From: Methyloterricola oryzae
GTDB taxonomy: Bacteria > Pseudomonadota > Gammaproteobacteria > Methylococcales > Methylococcaceae
Assembly (NCBI RefSeq): GCF_000934725.1
Contig: NZ_JYNS01000025.1
Location: forward strand, 1 to 35,423
Direction: 5' to 3'
DNA: 35,423 nt
Notes under the pieces: model-generated
Told to the model about the DNA's origin: nothing
The model's input: only the letters and a program-made list of their open reading frames with translations
Databases searched by the model: none
Program-made: the position numbers and the translations under genes
Part shown: one piece after another, positions 23,171 through 33,436 of the stretch
How the letters are laid out: each line of letters begins with the position of its first letter
Position numbering within the stretch: position 1 is the stretch's first letter

Positions 23171-26100
23171 ATGAAAAAATTCGCCATCGCCGACACTGCA
23201 GGGAAGCCCTACCGCACGGAACTGCAAGGTTTGCGTCTTCGTCCTCTCGCGGCCGCCGTCCGCTGGGCGCTCACGAGCGCCGCGCTGGCCGGCATGGGGG
23301 CGCAGGCGGCCGAACTGCCTGTACCGCAGACCGTGTTCGCCACCTTGGGGCGCGCCGATCATGTGGTCAACGGCGCCAATATGACGGTGAAGCAACATAC
23401 TGACCGCGCCATCCTCAACTGGCAGAAATTCAACGTCAGCAAGGATGCCTCGGTGCGTTTCGACCAGCCCTCGGCGGCATCCATCGCGCTGAACCGCATC
23501 GCCCAGAACGACCCGAGCAAGATTCTCGGCTCGGTGAGTGCGAACGGCCAGATCTATCTGATCAACCAGAACGGCTTCGTGTTCGGCAAGGATTCCCGGA
23601 TCAATGCCAATACCCTGGTTGCGTCCACTTTGAATATCTCCGATGACACCTTCAACCGCGGCATCACCAAGGTCGTCGATCAGGATGGCCGGCCGGCGCT
23701 GACCGGCACGGGCGAGGTCTATCTGCGGGACGCGTCCGGACAGTACGTGCTCGACGCCAGCGGCCAGCGGCAGAAGATCAAGGTTCAGGTGGAGGAGGGC
23801 GCTTCCCTGGCCGCGGACAAGAACGGGCGCGTGATTCTGGCGGCGCCCTCGGTTGAGAACCGTGGCGAGATCAGCGCGCCGGACGGCCAGATCATCATGG
23901 TGGCCGCATCCGACAAGGTCTATCTGCAAGAGGCAGGCAGCGACGCCAAGCTGCGTGGCTTGGTGGTGGAGGTGGGCACCGGCGGCGACGTGAGCAATTT
24001 CGGCAAGCTGGTGGCGGAACGTGGCAATGTCAGCCTCATGGGGTTTGCCGTGAATCAGAGCGGACGGGCTTCCGCCACCACGGCCGTGCAGGTGAACGGA
24101 TCGGTGCGCCTCCTGGCAAGGGAAGGGGCCACGACCCGGCGCGAAGGCGACCGCTGGCTGCTGCAGCCCAAGCAGACGACACGGCAGGCCGATCTGGGGG
24201 ACGGCCTGGGCCGCGATGCGCGCGTGACCCTGGGCAGCGGCAGCCTGACCGAGGCCACGCCGGATCTCAAGGACCAGCGCACCGCGGTGGACAGCCAGAC
24301 CCAGGACCCCTCGCGCATCGAGGTCATGGGGCATACCGTCTTGATGCAGGAGGGCTCGACCCTGCGGGCTCCGTCCGGCGAGGTCAGCATCACCGCGACC
24401 CAGGCACCCGACCAGCCGGGCTTGCCCAGCGCCAACAATTCCAGCCGCATATTTGTGGAGAAAGGCGCCACCATCGACGTGGCCGGGGTGCGGGACGTCA
24501 GCCTGCCCATGGAGCGCAACGTCGCCGAGATCGAGCTGCGCAGCAACGAACTGCGCGATTCGCCTTTGCAACGGGATGGTGTGCTCTACGCCAAGACGGT
24601 GAAAGTCGACCTGCGCAAGGGCACGCCCATCGCGGATATCAGCGGGGCCAGGGAACGTGTCGCCCGTACGGTCGCGGAGCGCAGTACCCAGGGCGGGCAC
24701 CTGGAAATGCTGTCGGAGGGGGATGCGATCCTCAAGCAGGGCTCGGTGGTGGACTTTTCCGGAGGCTCGGTGGCCTACCGGGATGGCTATATCAATACCA
24801 CCCAGTTGCTGTCCCAGGGCGAAGTCATCGACATTGGCGACGCGGATCCCAACCGCTTGTATGACGGCATCTTGGGCGACATTACTAAGGTCTATCCGCG
24901 CTGGAATCAGGTGCGCAAGTGGAAAATGATCGGCTTGACCGAGATGGGTCGTTTCGAAAAAGGCTACGTGGAAGGGCGCGATGCCGGCGTGTTCGACCTG
25001 CGCGCCAATGCGACGGTCATGGATGGCGACCTGCGCGCCCAGGCGATCAACGGTCTCAACCAGCGCGAGCCGGCGCAACGTGCCGTGGGCGGTGAATTGA
25101 ACGTAGACCTGGCGCGTACTCCCAACAGTGTCCAGAGCTTGATCTTCCAGGCCCAGGCCCTGATCGCGGAATTGGGACCCGAAGATCCCATGCCCTCCAA
25201 CCCCGATAATGCCGCGCAGCCGGCACCGCTGGTCTTGACCGGCAGCCGCCTGCGCGATGCGGGCATCATGCAGGCGTCCCTGAAGACCAATGGCCACGTC
25301 GAGATCCGCTCAGGCGCCCAGGTTTCCGTCGCCGATGGCGGCAGCCTCTCCCTGCAGGGCGGTGAAGTCCTGGTGAATGGCAGGATCGACGTGCCCAACG
25401 GCAATGTCAACCTGAAGACGGAACTGAGCAGCACGACTCGCGGCCAGTTGTCCGGGGAAATCAAACTGGCGGCAGGTTCAGCCATCGATGCCAGCGGCAA
25501 CTGGGTCAACGAGCGTCCGGGCGGCCGCTTCGACACGGTGCTGGGGCCGGCCTGGATCGACGGCGGTGACGTGAGCCTCAGCGCTCAGGGCAATGTGGCG
25601 GTGGAAGCCGGCAGCCGGATCGATGTCAGTGGCGGCGGAAGGCGGCGCGATAGCGGTGAGATCCAGGCTGGGAACGCCGGCTCGATTGCCCTCGAGGCCG
25701 CGGACATCAATGGTTCCAATCTGAGCGTGGATGGCGAACTGCGCGGCTACGCACTGCCGGGAGGCCAATCAGGCGCTCTGAGCCTGACCGCCAATGCAGT
25801 GAGCATCGGCAGCGGCGCGCCCGCCCCGGTGGAGGGCGACCCCTTGCGGCCCTTGGTGCTGGCCCCCGAGTTCTTCCAGCGCGGAGGCTTTTCACGCTAT
25901 CGGATCGCGTCGAACAAGAACGGCGTCGGCGTGGAACCGGGCATCACGGTGAATCTTGCCGTAGAAAACCGGCGCATCGACGAGGCAGCGGCGGTGAATC
26001 GGCCCAGTGGCCGCAGTCTCGAAGGATTCAGTGACATCACCCTCTTGCCCGAATTCGTCCGCCCCGCGGGTGAACTGGACCTGGTGCTGGCGCAAAGCGC

Positions 26101-29100
26101 GGGGCAGGGTCCAGCCGATGCCGGGGTGCGCGTCGGAGCCGGGGCCACCCTGCGCACGGACGCCGGCGGCAAGCTGGGGTTGAGCTCCGATTCCAGTATC
26201 TTCATGGACGGCACCCTCGACGCACCGGCCGGCCGAATCGACCTCACCGTCACGCCGCCGGCCGGCACCGACCTGGCGTTTCTCGACAACCAGGGCATCT
26301 GGCTGGGGTCTTCGGCGCGGCTCACGGCGCGCGGCGCCGCCGCGGTGTTTCCCGACGCCAAGAACCAGCTCAGCGGCGAGATCAAGGACGGCGGGAATAT
26401 CACCCTGCACGCCGATCGCGGCTTCGTGATCGCCGAGCGCGGATCGGTCTTCGATGTGTCCGGGACGGCCGGTGAACTGGATGTCGCGACCGTGGATGCG
26501 TCAGGACGTTTCGGCTCGGAGCGGCAGCGCATCGCTTCCGATGCTGGGCGCATCGAGCTGCGCGCCGCCGAGGGCATCCAGATGGGCAGCGACCTGCTCG
26601 GCCGCTCCGGTGGCGGGTCGGGTGCCAGCGGTGGCGAGCTGGTTTTTGAGATCAATCCCTTCACCCGCGCCGAGCCCGCCGAGTTGAGCGCCGCGCAAAA
26701 GCCCTTCCCCAGCGTTCCCAGCGTCATTGAAGTCAGTGCCGCGCCACAATTGCTCAGCGGGCGCGAGCCGGGCAGCTCCATCGCCGCCGACCAGCACGGC
26801 CGCGCCCTGTTTGACGCCGGCTGGCAGGCCGACGGTGGATTCGCATCGCTCAAGCTGAAGTCGCCCGACCGCATCGATGTCCAGGGCAGCAACGATCTCA
26901 GCGCCGCCCGTTCGGTGGAACTGGACGCGCCGGTCCTTGCCTTTAAGCCAGGCGAAGGCGGTGCCGACGGGCAATTCAGTGTGAACGCAGCCTACGTCGC
27001 CCTGGGGTCCACCCAGGTGCGGGAAAATGCTGTGGCGCCGGTGGCCGGAACCGCCAGCCTGTCGGTACAGGCCACGCAGGTTGATCTGGTGGGGGCGGAG
27101 CGCTTGGACGGTTTCGGCAAGGTGGATTTGTCCAGCAGTGGCGATATCCGCTTGGTGGGCATACGCCCCAGCCCTCAGCAGAGGGATTTCAAGGGCGAGC
27201 TGACCACGGCGGCGGACCTTACCCTGACCGCCGATCAGGTCTATCCCAGCACCTTGTCCGAATACCGGGTCGCACTCACGGGCAGCGAAGGCCGTTTCGA
27301 GGTGCGCCCCGGCGACGGGGGCGCCAAAATGGTGCTTGCCGCGGGGGGCAAGCTGAGTTTCGAGGCGGCCAGCATCGTCCAGAATGGAACGCTGCGCGCC
27401 CCTCTGGGCGAGCTGAACCTGGTTGCGGCCAAGAGCCTGGAAATGGGCCCCGGCAGTTTGACATCCAATGCCGCTTCGGCCCCCCTGACGCCCTTCGGCC
27501 GCACCCAGGGCGGACTGGACTGGATCTACCCGTTGGGCTCACAGAACCTCGTCTACACGGCGCCGCCCGCCAAGAAGCTCAATCTCGACGCCGCCGAGAT
27601 CAACATCGCCTCCGGCGCCACCGTCGATACCTCCGGCGGCGGGGATCTATCCGCCTTCGAATTCATCCCGGGACCGGGCGGGTCGGTGGACATACTCGAT
27701 CCCAATGATCCCAAGTATCTGGACGGCAGTTTCAGCTATCAGCCCAAGTTCGCCGTGCTGCCGTCTTTGCGGGGCGGCTTCGCGCCCCTCGACCCGGTGG
27801 AGACGCCCAGTTCCGGGCTCAGAGTCGGCGACAGCATTCATCTGGCCGGTGGGTCGGGGCTGGCCGAGGGCACCTATGCGCTGTTGCCCGCGCATTACGC
27901 ACTGCTGCCGGGTGCATTCCTGGTCACTCCTGAGATCGGGAATGCGCAGGCCGTGCCGGGTATGCGCGAGTTGCGTGGCGATGGCGCGACCATCGTGGCG
28001 GGTTACCGCGCGGTTGCCGGCACCCACATACGCGACCCTCTGTGGAGCGCCTTTGCCGTGGAGTCCAACGCCCAGGTCCAACTGCGGGCGGAGTATTCCA
28101 TTAATCGCGCCAACGGGTTTTTCAGCCAGAAGGCCGCGGAGCAAGAAGTGGACGCGCCTCGCCTGCCGCGTGATGCCGGCGAAATGCGTTTCCTGGCGGA
28201 CACCAGTCTCAAGCTCGACGGTTCCATCCTGGCCACGCCGGCAGCGAAAGGGCTGGGCGGACAACTGGACGTCGCGGCAGGCCAGATTGCCATCATCAAT
28301 CGCAGTGACACGCCGGTGGCGGGTGCCGTTTCTCTGGTGGCCGAGGACCTCAACAAGCTGCAGGTCGGCAGCGTGCTGATCGGCGGCGTGCGCACCAGCG
28401 CGGATGGCGTTACTCAGTTGCAGACCCGCGCCGACCGGGTCGATGTGGGGGCTGGCGTCAGCCTCGATGGCAGCGAGCTTCTGCTGGCAGCGAAAGACCG
28501 CGTCAGCGTGGCGGGTGGGGCTCGGGTCGCGGCGTCCGGGACTGGGGGCAAGTCTGCGGCGGAGCCGATCAGCATCGAGGGAGATGGCGCACTGGTGCGG
28601 GTATCCAGCGGGGCGCAGGCTGAGGTTACGCGTTCGGGGGCAACCGGCCGCCGGGGCAGCATCGAGATCCTGCCAGACGCCACTCTCGCGGCGACTGGCT
28701 CCATGTTGCTGGACGCCAGCCTGGATTCCAAGCTGCAGGGCCGCATCGACATGGATGGCGGCAGTCTTGCTCTCGGCGCCAGTCGCATCAGCCTGGGCAC
28801 CGCGCCGGCCGCCAGCGCCGGTTTGGTGTTGACGCCGGACGAGCTCGCCACTCTGAAGGTGGATGAGCTCATTCTCGGCAGCCGGAGCGATATCAGCTTC
28901 TACGGTGACGTGAACATGGACCTGGGCAGCCTGGTGCTGCGCGGTGCCGGCTTGCTCGGCCAGGGCAGCGCGGGGCAGGTGGCGCGGGTCAACGCGGACA
29001 CGGTCCGGCTGGAGAATACGGCCGGAGTTGTCAGCAACAACACCGGTCAAGGCAGCGGCAGCTTGAGCCTTTCCGCGGGCCAGGTCGATCTGGGTAAAGG

Positions 29101-32100
29101 CGATTTCGCCATCCAGGGATTCAGTCGCGCGACGCTGGCTGCCACCGGCAACATCGTCGGAGATGGCACCGGCCGTTTCACCGTGGGATCGGATCTCGAC
29201 GTGAGTTCCGTCGCGATCACCGGCACGCGTGGCGCCGACACCACCCTCGACGCCAGCGGCCACAGCCTGGTCATCAAAGCTGTCCCTGGTAGCGTTGCGG
29301 ACAGCGGCGCGCTGGGGGCGAGTCTGGCCATCAGCGCCGACCGCGTTACGCAGGGCGGCATCATCAGCCTGCCCGCGGGCAGCGTCAGCCTGACCGCCAA
29401 AACCGGCGACCTCACTCTGGGAGCCGGATCCAGTATCGACGTGTCCGGTCGTCAAGTGCAGTTCAACGATCAGGTGCGGGTGGCCCCGGGCGGGCGCATC
29501 GAGCTTGCCGCCGAGGCGGGCTCCGTGGATCTCGCGGCGGGTGCAAGCCTTAATCTGCGAGGTGACTCGGCGGGCAGCCTGAAGGTGTCGGCTGCCCAGG
29601 AATTCCGCTGGGCCGGGCAGATTGATGCCAAGGGCAGCGCGCGGGGCGGCAGTCTCAGCCTCGATGTTGGCTCGGTTGCCAATAAGGGTGACCTGTCCGA
29701 ATGGGCGAGCCGGATGACCGAAGCCGGCTTCAGCGAGTCCATCGCCGTGCGTGCGCTCGGCGGCGACATGGCCTTGCCGGCCGGCGCCGTGCTCTCGGCC
29801 AACGAGATCAGCCTGAGCACCGACCAGGGCGCGATGCGCATTGCAGGCAGCCTGGATGCCACCGGCGGCCGCCTGTCCTTGCGGTCGGCGGACGAACTGC
29901 GCCTGCAGGACAGTGCAAGGCTGGCGTCGCATCCGGTCACGGGCAGTGGGCGCGGTGGCAACATACGGCTGGACGCCACCGATGCCGACCGCGATGGCCA
30001 GGGCGGCCTGGTGCTGGAGTCCGGCGCCCGCCTGGATATTGCCGCCGACGGGGCCAGCGCAGGCCAACTCGATGTGCGGGTGGACCGGTCCGGGTCCGAC
30101 GTGGCCATCACCGGGAACCTGAACAGCGCGCTGGCCTCTGCCGGCACAGTGCGCGTCGAGGCGGTGCGCAGCTACCAGGATGACGGGACCATCTCCGCCG
30201 CCGACATCGCCGGCTGGAAGTCCGATACCGACGCCTTCATGTCCGGCGCGGAGGCGATCGAAGCCCGATTAGGAACGCCGGGCGCCCTGCTGGCTGGCGT
30301 CGAAGTCGTTTCGACGGGCGACCTGACCCTGGCGGAGTCCGGATGGGACCTGCTGGATTGGCGTTACGGTGGCCGCGTGGGAACCCTCACGCTCAAGGCG
30401 GGCGGCAATCTGAGTCTGCAACAGGACCTGAGCGACGGCTTCAAGGCCTACGATGCCCAGGGCATCGACCTGGCCGGCCTGCAGGGCGGCGGTCAGGCCA
30501 TGCCGGTCAAGGATCTCCTGCAGGCGGGGCCCTCGTGGAATCTCGATCTGCAGGCGGGCGGCGATGTCAGCATCGCCGAGAATGTCTCGGTGCGGACCGG
30601 CACCGGCGATATCAGCGTCTTGGCCGGTCAGGACTTCCGGCTGGAGAGTGATACAGCCACCCTGTACACGGCGGGACGTCCCACCGATGCCGCCCGTTAC
30701 GGCACGCTCAAGAACGGTTTCGTGGCCTTCGAGTTCTACGGCGAGTATCCCATCGATGGCGGCGACGTGAGCATCCGTGCCGGACGCGACGTGGTCGGCG
30801 CAAAGACCGGCCAGCTGTTCGATGGCTGGTTGCTGCGGACGGGCAACTGGAGCCGCAACGCGACCCATCAGGGCGAGACGCCGACCGCCTGGGCCATCGC
30901 ACTGGGCGAGGCCGACGTGAATGGCGATGGCCAGCCTTTGCAAGCCTCGGTGTTCCGTCAGAACATCGGCGCGCTGGGCGGGGGCGATATCGAAGTGAAT
31001 GCCGGCCGCGACGTGGTCGATCTGTCCGCCGTTATCCCCACCAGCGGCAAGCAGACCGGCGAGGTCAGCAACCCCGCCAATCCATCCAACCTCGACTACA
31101 ACACCAATGTGGTGGACGTGGCTGGCGGAGGTTCCATGTCTGTGGACGCGGGACGGGACGTGCTGGGCGGCGTCTTCTACACCGCCAAAGGCAGCGGTCG
31201 GATACGCGCGGGCGGAGCGGTCGGCGTCGGCAGCGGCGACTCCTTTGGCCCTGTGGTGGGCCTCGGCGATGCGCGCTTCACCCTGGAGGCGCGTCAGGAT
31301 GTGCAATTGGGCGCGGCGTTCAATCCCACCGTGATGTTCAACAACGCCAGCCGCAGCATGTTCTTCACCTACGGCGCGGACAGCGCCCTCAGCGTGGCGT
31401 CCCTCGCCGGCAATGTTCGGGTCCAGAACGACCTCAACGGGATGGTGGATGCCGCCAACAGCCTCAGGCCGGCCAATGATCAGATCCGTTTCCAGGGATC
31501 GAGCTTCGATGCCTTGTCCGTCTATCCGGCATCGCTGGATGTCGCGGCACTGCAGGGCAATATCGCCATCGAGTGCTCCCTGGTCATGTATCCGTCGGCC
31601 AAGGGCCAGCTGAACCTGATGGCCGGACAGAACATCGTGACCGCCGATACCGGTGTCAACGTCAATGTCACCCAGTCGGATGCCGATCCGAGTCTTCTGC
31701 CCAGCATGAGTTTCCCGGTGCGCAGCTGGGAGGATGCCACGCAGCGCCTGCAGCCTTTCGGCGATAGCAATCTGGTACACGCGCAGACGCCGGTGCATAG
31801 CGGCGACAGCCAGCCCGTGCGCATCTATGCCCTGCAGGGAAGTCTGCAGCCGGTTGATCCGCTGCTGTTCGTGCTGCCTAAGTTTGCCCAGATCCAGGCA
31901 GGGAAGGACATGCAGGACGTCAGTTTCAAGATCCAGCATGCGGACGAAGGCATTTCGCAGATCACGGCGGGACGCGACATCCGATTCACCTCGCCGCGCA
32001 ATGCCCAGGGTAACCTGGTCAACCTGACTCGGGAGATCGAGGTGGCGGGTCCTGGCGAAGTGCAGGTATTTGCCGGCCGTACCATCGATCTAGGCGCTTC

Positions 32101-33247
32101 CGAAGGCTTGTTCACCATCGGCAACACTTTCAACAGCGCCCTGGCCGAGCGGGGAGCCGACATCTCCATCTTCGCTGGCCAGTCCAGCCCTCCTCAGTTC
32201 GACGCCTTCACGACCCGTTACTTGGAGGATTCGAATGAGTACCGGGAGGCGCTCACCGCGTTCATGCGCAGCAAGAGTGGTGATGGGGCCCTGAATGCCG
32301 AGCAGTCTCTCGCGGCGTTCAAGGCGTTGCCCGAACCGCAGCGGCGGTCCTTCCTGCTGAACGTGTTCTTCAGCGAGCTGCGTGCTTCCGCGACAGCCGC
32401 CGCCAAACAAGGTCCTGCCGGTTATCAGCGGGGTTATGACGCCATCGCGGCGCTGTTTCCGGACAGTCAGCCCTATGCCGGCGATCTGAAGCTGTTCTTC
32501 AGCAAGGTGCACACCATCGATGGCGGCGACATCAACATGCTGGTGCCGGGCGGCCTGATCAATGCTGGTCTCGCCGTCGCATTCAGCGGCCAGAAGGAAC
32601 CAAGCGACCTGGGGATCGTGGCGCAGCGCGAGGGGGCGATCAACGCCTACCTGCAGGGCGATTTCCAGGTGAACCAGTCGCGCGTGTTCGCCATGGATGG
32701 CGGTGATATCACCATCTGGTCCTCGGAAGGCGACATCGACGCCGGTCGCGGCGCCAAATCGGCCATCGCGGCGCCGCCGCCGCTCATCACCTTCGATAGT
32801 CAGGGCAACCTGAAGATCGAGTTCCCGCCGGTGGTGTCGGGCAGCGGCATCCGCACCGCTTCCAGTTCCGAGGGCGTTGTGCCGGGCGATGTGTTCCTGG
32901 CGGCCCCCAAGGGCGTGGTGAATGCGGGCGAGGCTGGCATCGGCGGCAACAACGTCACTATTGCCGCCACCGCGGTGATCGGCGCCAGCAACATCAACGT
33001 CAGCGGGGTATCGACCGGTGTGCCCACCGCGACGGTTTCCACGCCGGTGGTCCCGGTGGGTGCCGCCAACGCAGCGGCAGGCGCCGCCCAAGCCGCGCAG
33101 CAGAACTCCAATACCGAGAACAACAAGAATGACGTCGGACAGGGCATGGCCAAGGCGGGGCAGTTGACACCACTCAATGTGGAGGTGGTGGGCTTCGGCG
33201 ACTGCACCATGAGCGATATCCGCGCCGGCAAGCCCGGATGTGGGTGA
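23171..33247 (+). CDS. Giant two-partner secretion exoprotein (TpsA, filamentous haemagglutinin type)
   Basis: This encodes 3358 aa from the ATG at 23171; an in-frame TTG at 23126 adds 15 unlikely residues. A long signal region (about residues 1-49, with RLRPLAAAVRWALTSAALAG) leads to the TPS domain (about 50-300) recognised by TpsB. This contains VNGANMTVKQHTDRAILNWQKFNVS, ALNRI and NQNGFVFG (N132-G135) in place of the commoner NPNG. The remainder is thousands of residues of short degenerate beta-helix repeats (GGDVSI, AGRDV, LDASG, VDVSG). It has only three cysteines: C2802 and a pair, C3345 and C3357, at the extreme C-terminus, like the HMW1-type C-terminal disulfide loop that keeps an adhesin attached to its pore. 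Probable role: a surface-held or released fibre made under phosphate starvation, analogous to PdtA. Confidence 0.92.
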   Translation: MKKFAIADTAGKPYRTELQGLRLRPLAAAVRWALTSAALAGMGAQAAELPVPQTVFATLGRADHVVNGANMTVKQHTDRAILNWQKFNVSKDASVRFDQPSAASIALNRIAQNDPSKILGSVSANGQIYLINQNGFVFGKDSRINANTLVASTLNISDDTFNRGITKVVDQDGRPALTGTGEVYLRDASGQYVLDASGQRQKIKVQVEEGASLAADKNGRVILAAPSVENRGEISAPDGQIIMVAASDKVYLQEAGSDAKLRGLVVEVGTGGDVSNFGKLVAERGNVSLMGFAVNQSGRASATTAVQVNGSVRLLAREGATTRREGDRWLLQPKQTTRQADLGDGLGRDARVTLGSGSLTEATPDLKDQRTAVDSQTQDPSRIEVMGHTVLMQEGSTLRAPSGEVSITATQAPDQPGLPSANNSSRIFVEKGATIDVAGVRDVSLPMERNVAEIELRSNELRDSPLQRDGVLYAKTVKVDLRKGTPIADISGARERVARTVAERSTQGGHLEMLSEGDAILKQGSVVDFSGGSVAYRDGYINTTQLLSQGEVIDIGDADPNRLYDGILGDITKVYPRWNQVRKWKMIGLTEMGRFEKGYVEGRDAGVFDLRANATVMDGDLRAQAINGLNQREPAQRAVGGELNVDLARTPNSVQSLIFQAQALIAELGPEDPMPSNPDNAAQPAPLVLTGSRLRDAGIMQASLKTNGHVEIRSGAQVSVADGGSLSLQGGEVLVNGRIDVPNGNVNLKTELSSTTRGQLSGEIKLAAGSAIDASGNWVNERPGGRFDTVLGPAWIDGGDVSLSAQGNVAVEAGSRIDVSGGGRRRDSGEIQAGNAGSIALEAADINGSNLSVDGELRGYALPGGQSGALSLTANAVSIGSGAPAPVEGDPLRPLVLAPEFFQRGGFSRYRIASNKNGVGVEPGITVNLAVENRRIDEAAAVNRPSGRSLEGFSDITLLPEFVRPAGELDLVLAQSAGQGPADAGVRVGAGATLRTDAGGKLGLSSDSSIFMDGTLDAPAGRIDLTVTPPAGTDLAFLDNQGIWLGSSARLTARGAAAVFPDAKNQLSGEIKDGGNITLHADRGFVIAERGSVFDVSGTAGELDVATVDASGRFGSERQRIASDAGRIELRAAEGIQMGSDLLGRSGGGSGASGGELVFEINPFTRAEPAELSAAQKPFPSVPSVIEVSAAPQLLSGREPGSSIAADQHGRALFDAGWQADGGFASLKLKSPDRIDVQGSNDLSAARSVELDAPVLAFKPGEGGADGQFSVNAAYVALGSTQVRENAVAPVAGTASLSVQATQVDLVGAERLDGFGKVDLSSSGDIRLVGIRPSPQQRDFKGELTTAADLTLTADQVYPSTLSEYRVALTGSEGRFEVRPGDGGAKMVLAAGGKLSFEAASIVQNGTLRAPLGELNLVAAKSLEMGPGSLTSNAASAPLTPFGRTQGGLDWIYPLGSQNLVYTAPPAKKLNLDAAEINIASGATVDTSGGGDLSAFEFIPGPGGSVDILDPNDPKYLDGSFSYQPKFAVLPSLRGGFAPLDPVETPSSGLRVGDSIHLAGGSGLAEGTYALLPAHYALLPGAFLVTPEIGNAQAVPGMRELRGDGATIVAGYRAVAGTHIRDPLWSAFAVESNAQVQLRAEYSINRANGFFSQKAAEQEVDAPRLPRDAGEMRFLADTSLKLDGSILATPAAKGLGGQLDVAAGQIAIINRSDTPVAGAVSLVAEDLNKLQVGSVLIGGVRTSADGVTQLQTRADRVDVGAGVSLDGSELLLAAKDRVSVAGGARVAASGTGGKSAAEPISIEGDGALVRVSSGAQAEVTRSGATGRRGSIEILPDATLAATGSMLLDASLDSKLQGRIDMDGGSLALGASRISLGTAPAASAGLVLTPDELATLKVDELILGSRSDISFYGDVNMDLGSLVLRGAGLLGQGSAGQVARVNADTVRLENTAGVVSNNTGQGSGSLSLSAGQVDLGKGDFAIQGFSRATLAATGNIVGDGTGRFTVGSDLDVSSVAITGTRGADTTLDASGHSLVIKAVPGSVADSGALGASLAISADRVTQGGIISLPAGSVSLTAKTGDLTLGAGSSIDVSGRQVQFNDQVRVAPGGRIELAAEAGSVDLAAGASLNLRGDSAGSLKVSAAQEFRWAGQIDAKGSARGGSLSLDVGSVANKGDLSEWASRMTEAGFSESIAVRALGGDMALPAGAVLSANEISLSTDQGAMRIAGSLDATGGRLSLRSADELRLQDSARLASHPVTGSGRGGNIRLDATDADRDGQGGLVLESGARLDIAADGASAGQLDVRVDRSGSDVAITGNLNSALASAGTVRVEAVRSYQDDGTISAADIAGWKSDTDAFMSGAEAIEARLGTPGALLAGVEVVSTGDLTLAESGWDLLDWRYGGRVGTLTLKAGGNLSLQQDLSDGFKAYDAQGIDLAGLQGGGQAMPVKDLLQAGPSWNLDLQAGGDVSIAENVSVRTGTGDISVLAGQDFRLESDTATLYTAGRPTDAARYGTLKNGFVAFEFYGEYPIDGGDVSIRAGRDVVGAKTGQLFDGWLLRTGNWSRNATHQGETPTAWAIALGEADVNGDGQPLQASVFRQNIGALGGGDIEVNAGRDVVDLSAVIPTSGKQTGEVSNPANPSNLDYNTNVVDVAGGGSMSVDAGRDVLGGVFYTAKGSGRIRAGGAVGVGSGDSFGPVVGLGDARFTLEARQDVQLGAAFNPTVMFNNASRSMFFTYGADSALSVASLAGNVRVQNDLNGMVDAANSLRPANDQIRFQGSSFDALSVYPASLDVAALQGNIAIECSLVMYPSAKGQLNLMAGQNIVTADTGVNVNVTQSDADPSLLPSMSFPVRSWEDATQRLQPFGDSNLVHAQTPVHSGDSQPVRIYALQGSLQPVDPLLFVLPKFAQIQAGKDMQDVSFKIQHADEGISQITAGRDIRFTSPRNAQGNLVNLTREIEVAGPGEVQVFAGRTIDLGASEGLFTIGNTFNSALAERGADISIFAGQSSPPQFDAFTTRYLEDSNEYREALTAFMRSKSGDGALNAEQSLAAFKALPEPQRRSFLLNVFFSELRASATAAAKQGPAGYQRGYDAIAALFPDSQPYAGDLKLFFSKVHTIDGGDINMLVPGGLINAGLAVAFSGQKEPSDLGIVAQREGAINAYLQGDFQVNQSRVFAMDGGDITIWSSEGDIDAGRGAKSAIAAPPPLITFDSQGNLKIEFPPVVSGSGIRTASSSEGVVPGDVFLAAPKGVVNAGEAGIGGNNVTIAATAVIGASNINVSGVSTGVPTATVSTPVVPVGAANAAAGAAQAAQQNSNTENNKNDVGQGMAKAGQLTPLNVEVVGFGDCTMSDIRAGKPGCG

Positions 33248-33296
33248 GTTGGTTCAAAGCTCCGGTGGAGGTTTGAACCAACGAACGGGCATGCCC
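33248..33296 (+). terminator. Strong hairpin directly after tpsA
   Basis: Starting on the base after the tpsA stop, GTTGGTTCAAA (33248-33258) pairs perfectly with TTTGAACCAAC (33272-33282), with an inner CTCC/GGAG stem around GGT. A small palindrome, GGGCATGCCC (33287-33296), follows. There is no T-run. The next gene has its own promoter, so a terminator or 3'-end stabiliser for the long tpsA message fits. Confidence 0.6.
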
Positions 33297-33351
33297 CGGA
33301 CCTGCACGCAGATTCGGATTGCGGAGCGCGGCAAGAGCCCGAAGCGGCGCG

Positions 33352-33418
33352 TTGTCACAAACCTGTCATGTGGCTGTAACCAGGATGCCACATGGCTGTA
33401 ACACAATAATCCTTATTT
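33352..33418 (+). promoter_or_regulatory. PhoB-type promoter: five-heptamer Pho box
   Basis: Five heptamers follow at an unbroken 11-bp period: TTGTCAC (33352), CTGTCAT (33363), CTGTAAC (33374), ATGCCAC (33385) and CTGTAAC (33396-33402). The 4-base spacers are AAAC, GTGG, CAGG and ATGG. The second heptamer is a perfect Pho half-site. A weak -10 such as TTATTT (33413-33418) lies about 10 bases downstream, and the ATG of the ExbB fusion is 34 bases past the box. This predicts cooperative binding of several PhoB molecules and strong induction by phosphate limitation. Confidence 0.82.
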
Positions 33419-33436
33419 CCCTGATTTAACAAGCAT

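Noticed and set aside
23117-31939. Very long - strand open frames opposite tpsA (up to about 800 codons, at 23117-25297, 27647-30067 and 30269-31939)
   Set aside because: They mirror the GC-rich codon pattern of tpsA, have no ribosome-binding sites or recognisable motifs, and the + strand gene is unmistakable.
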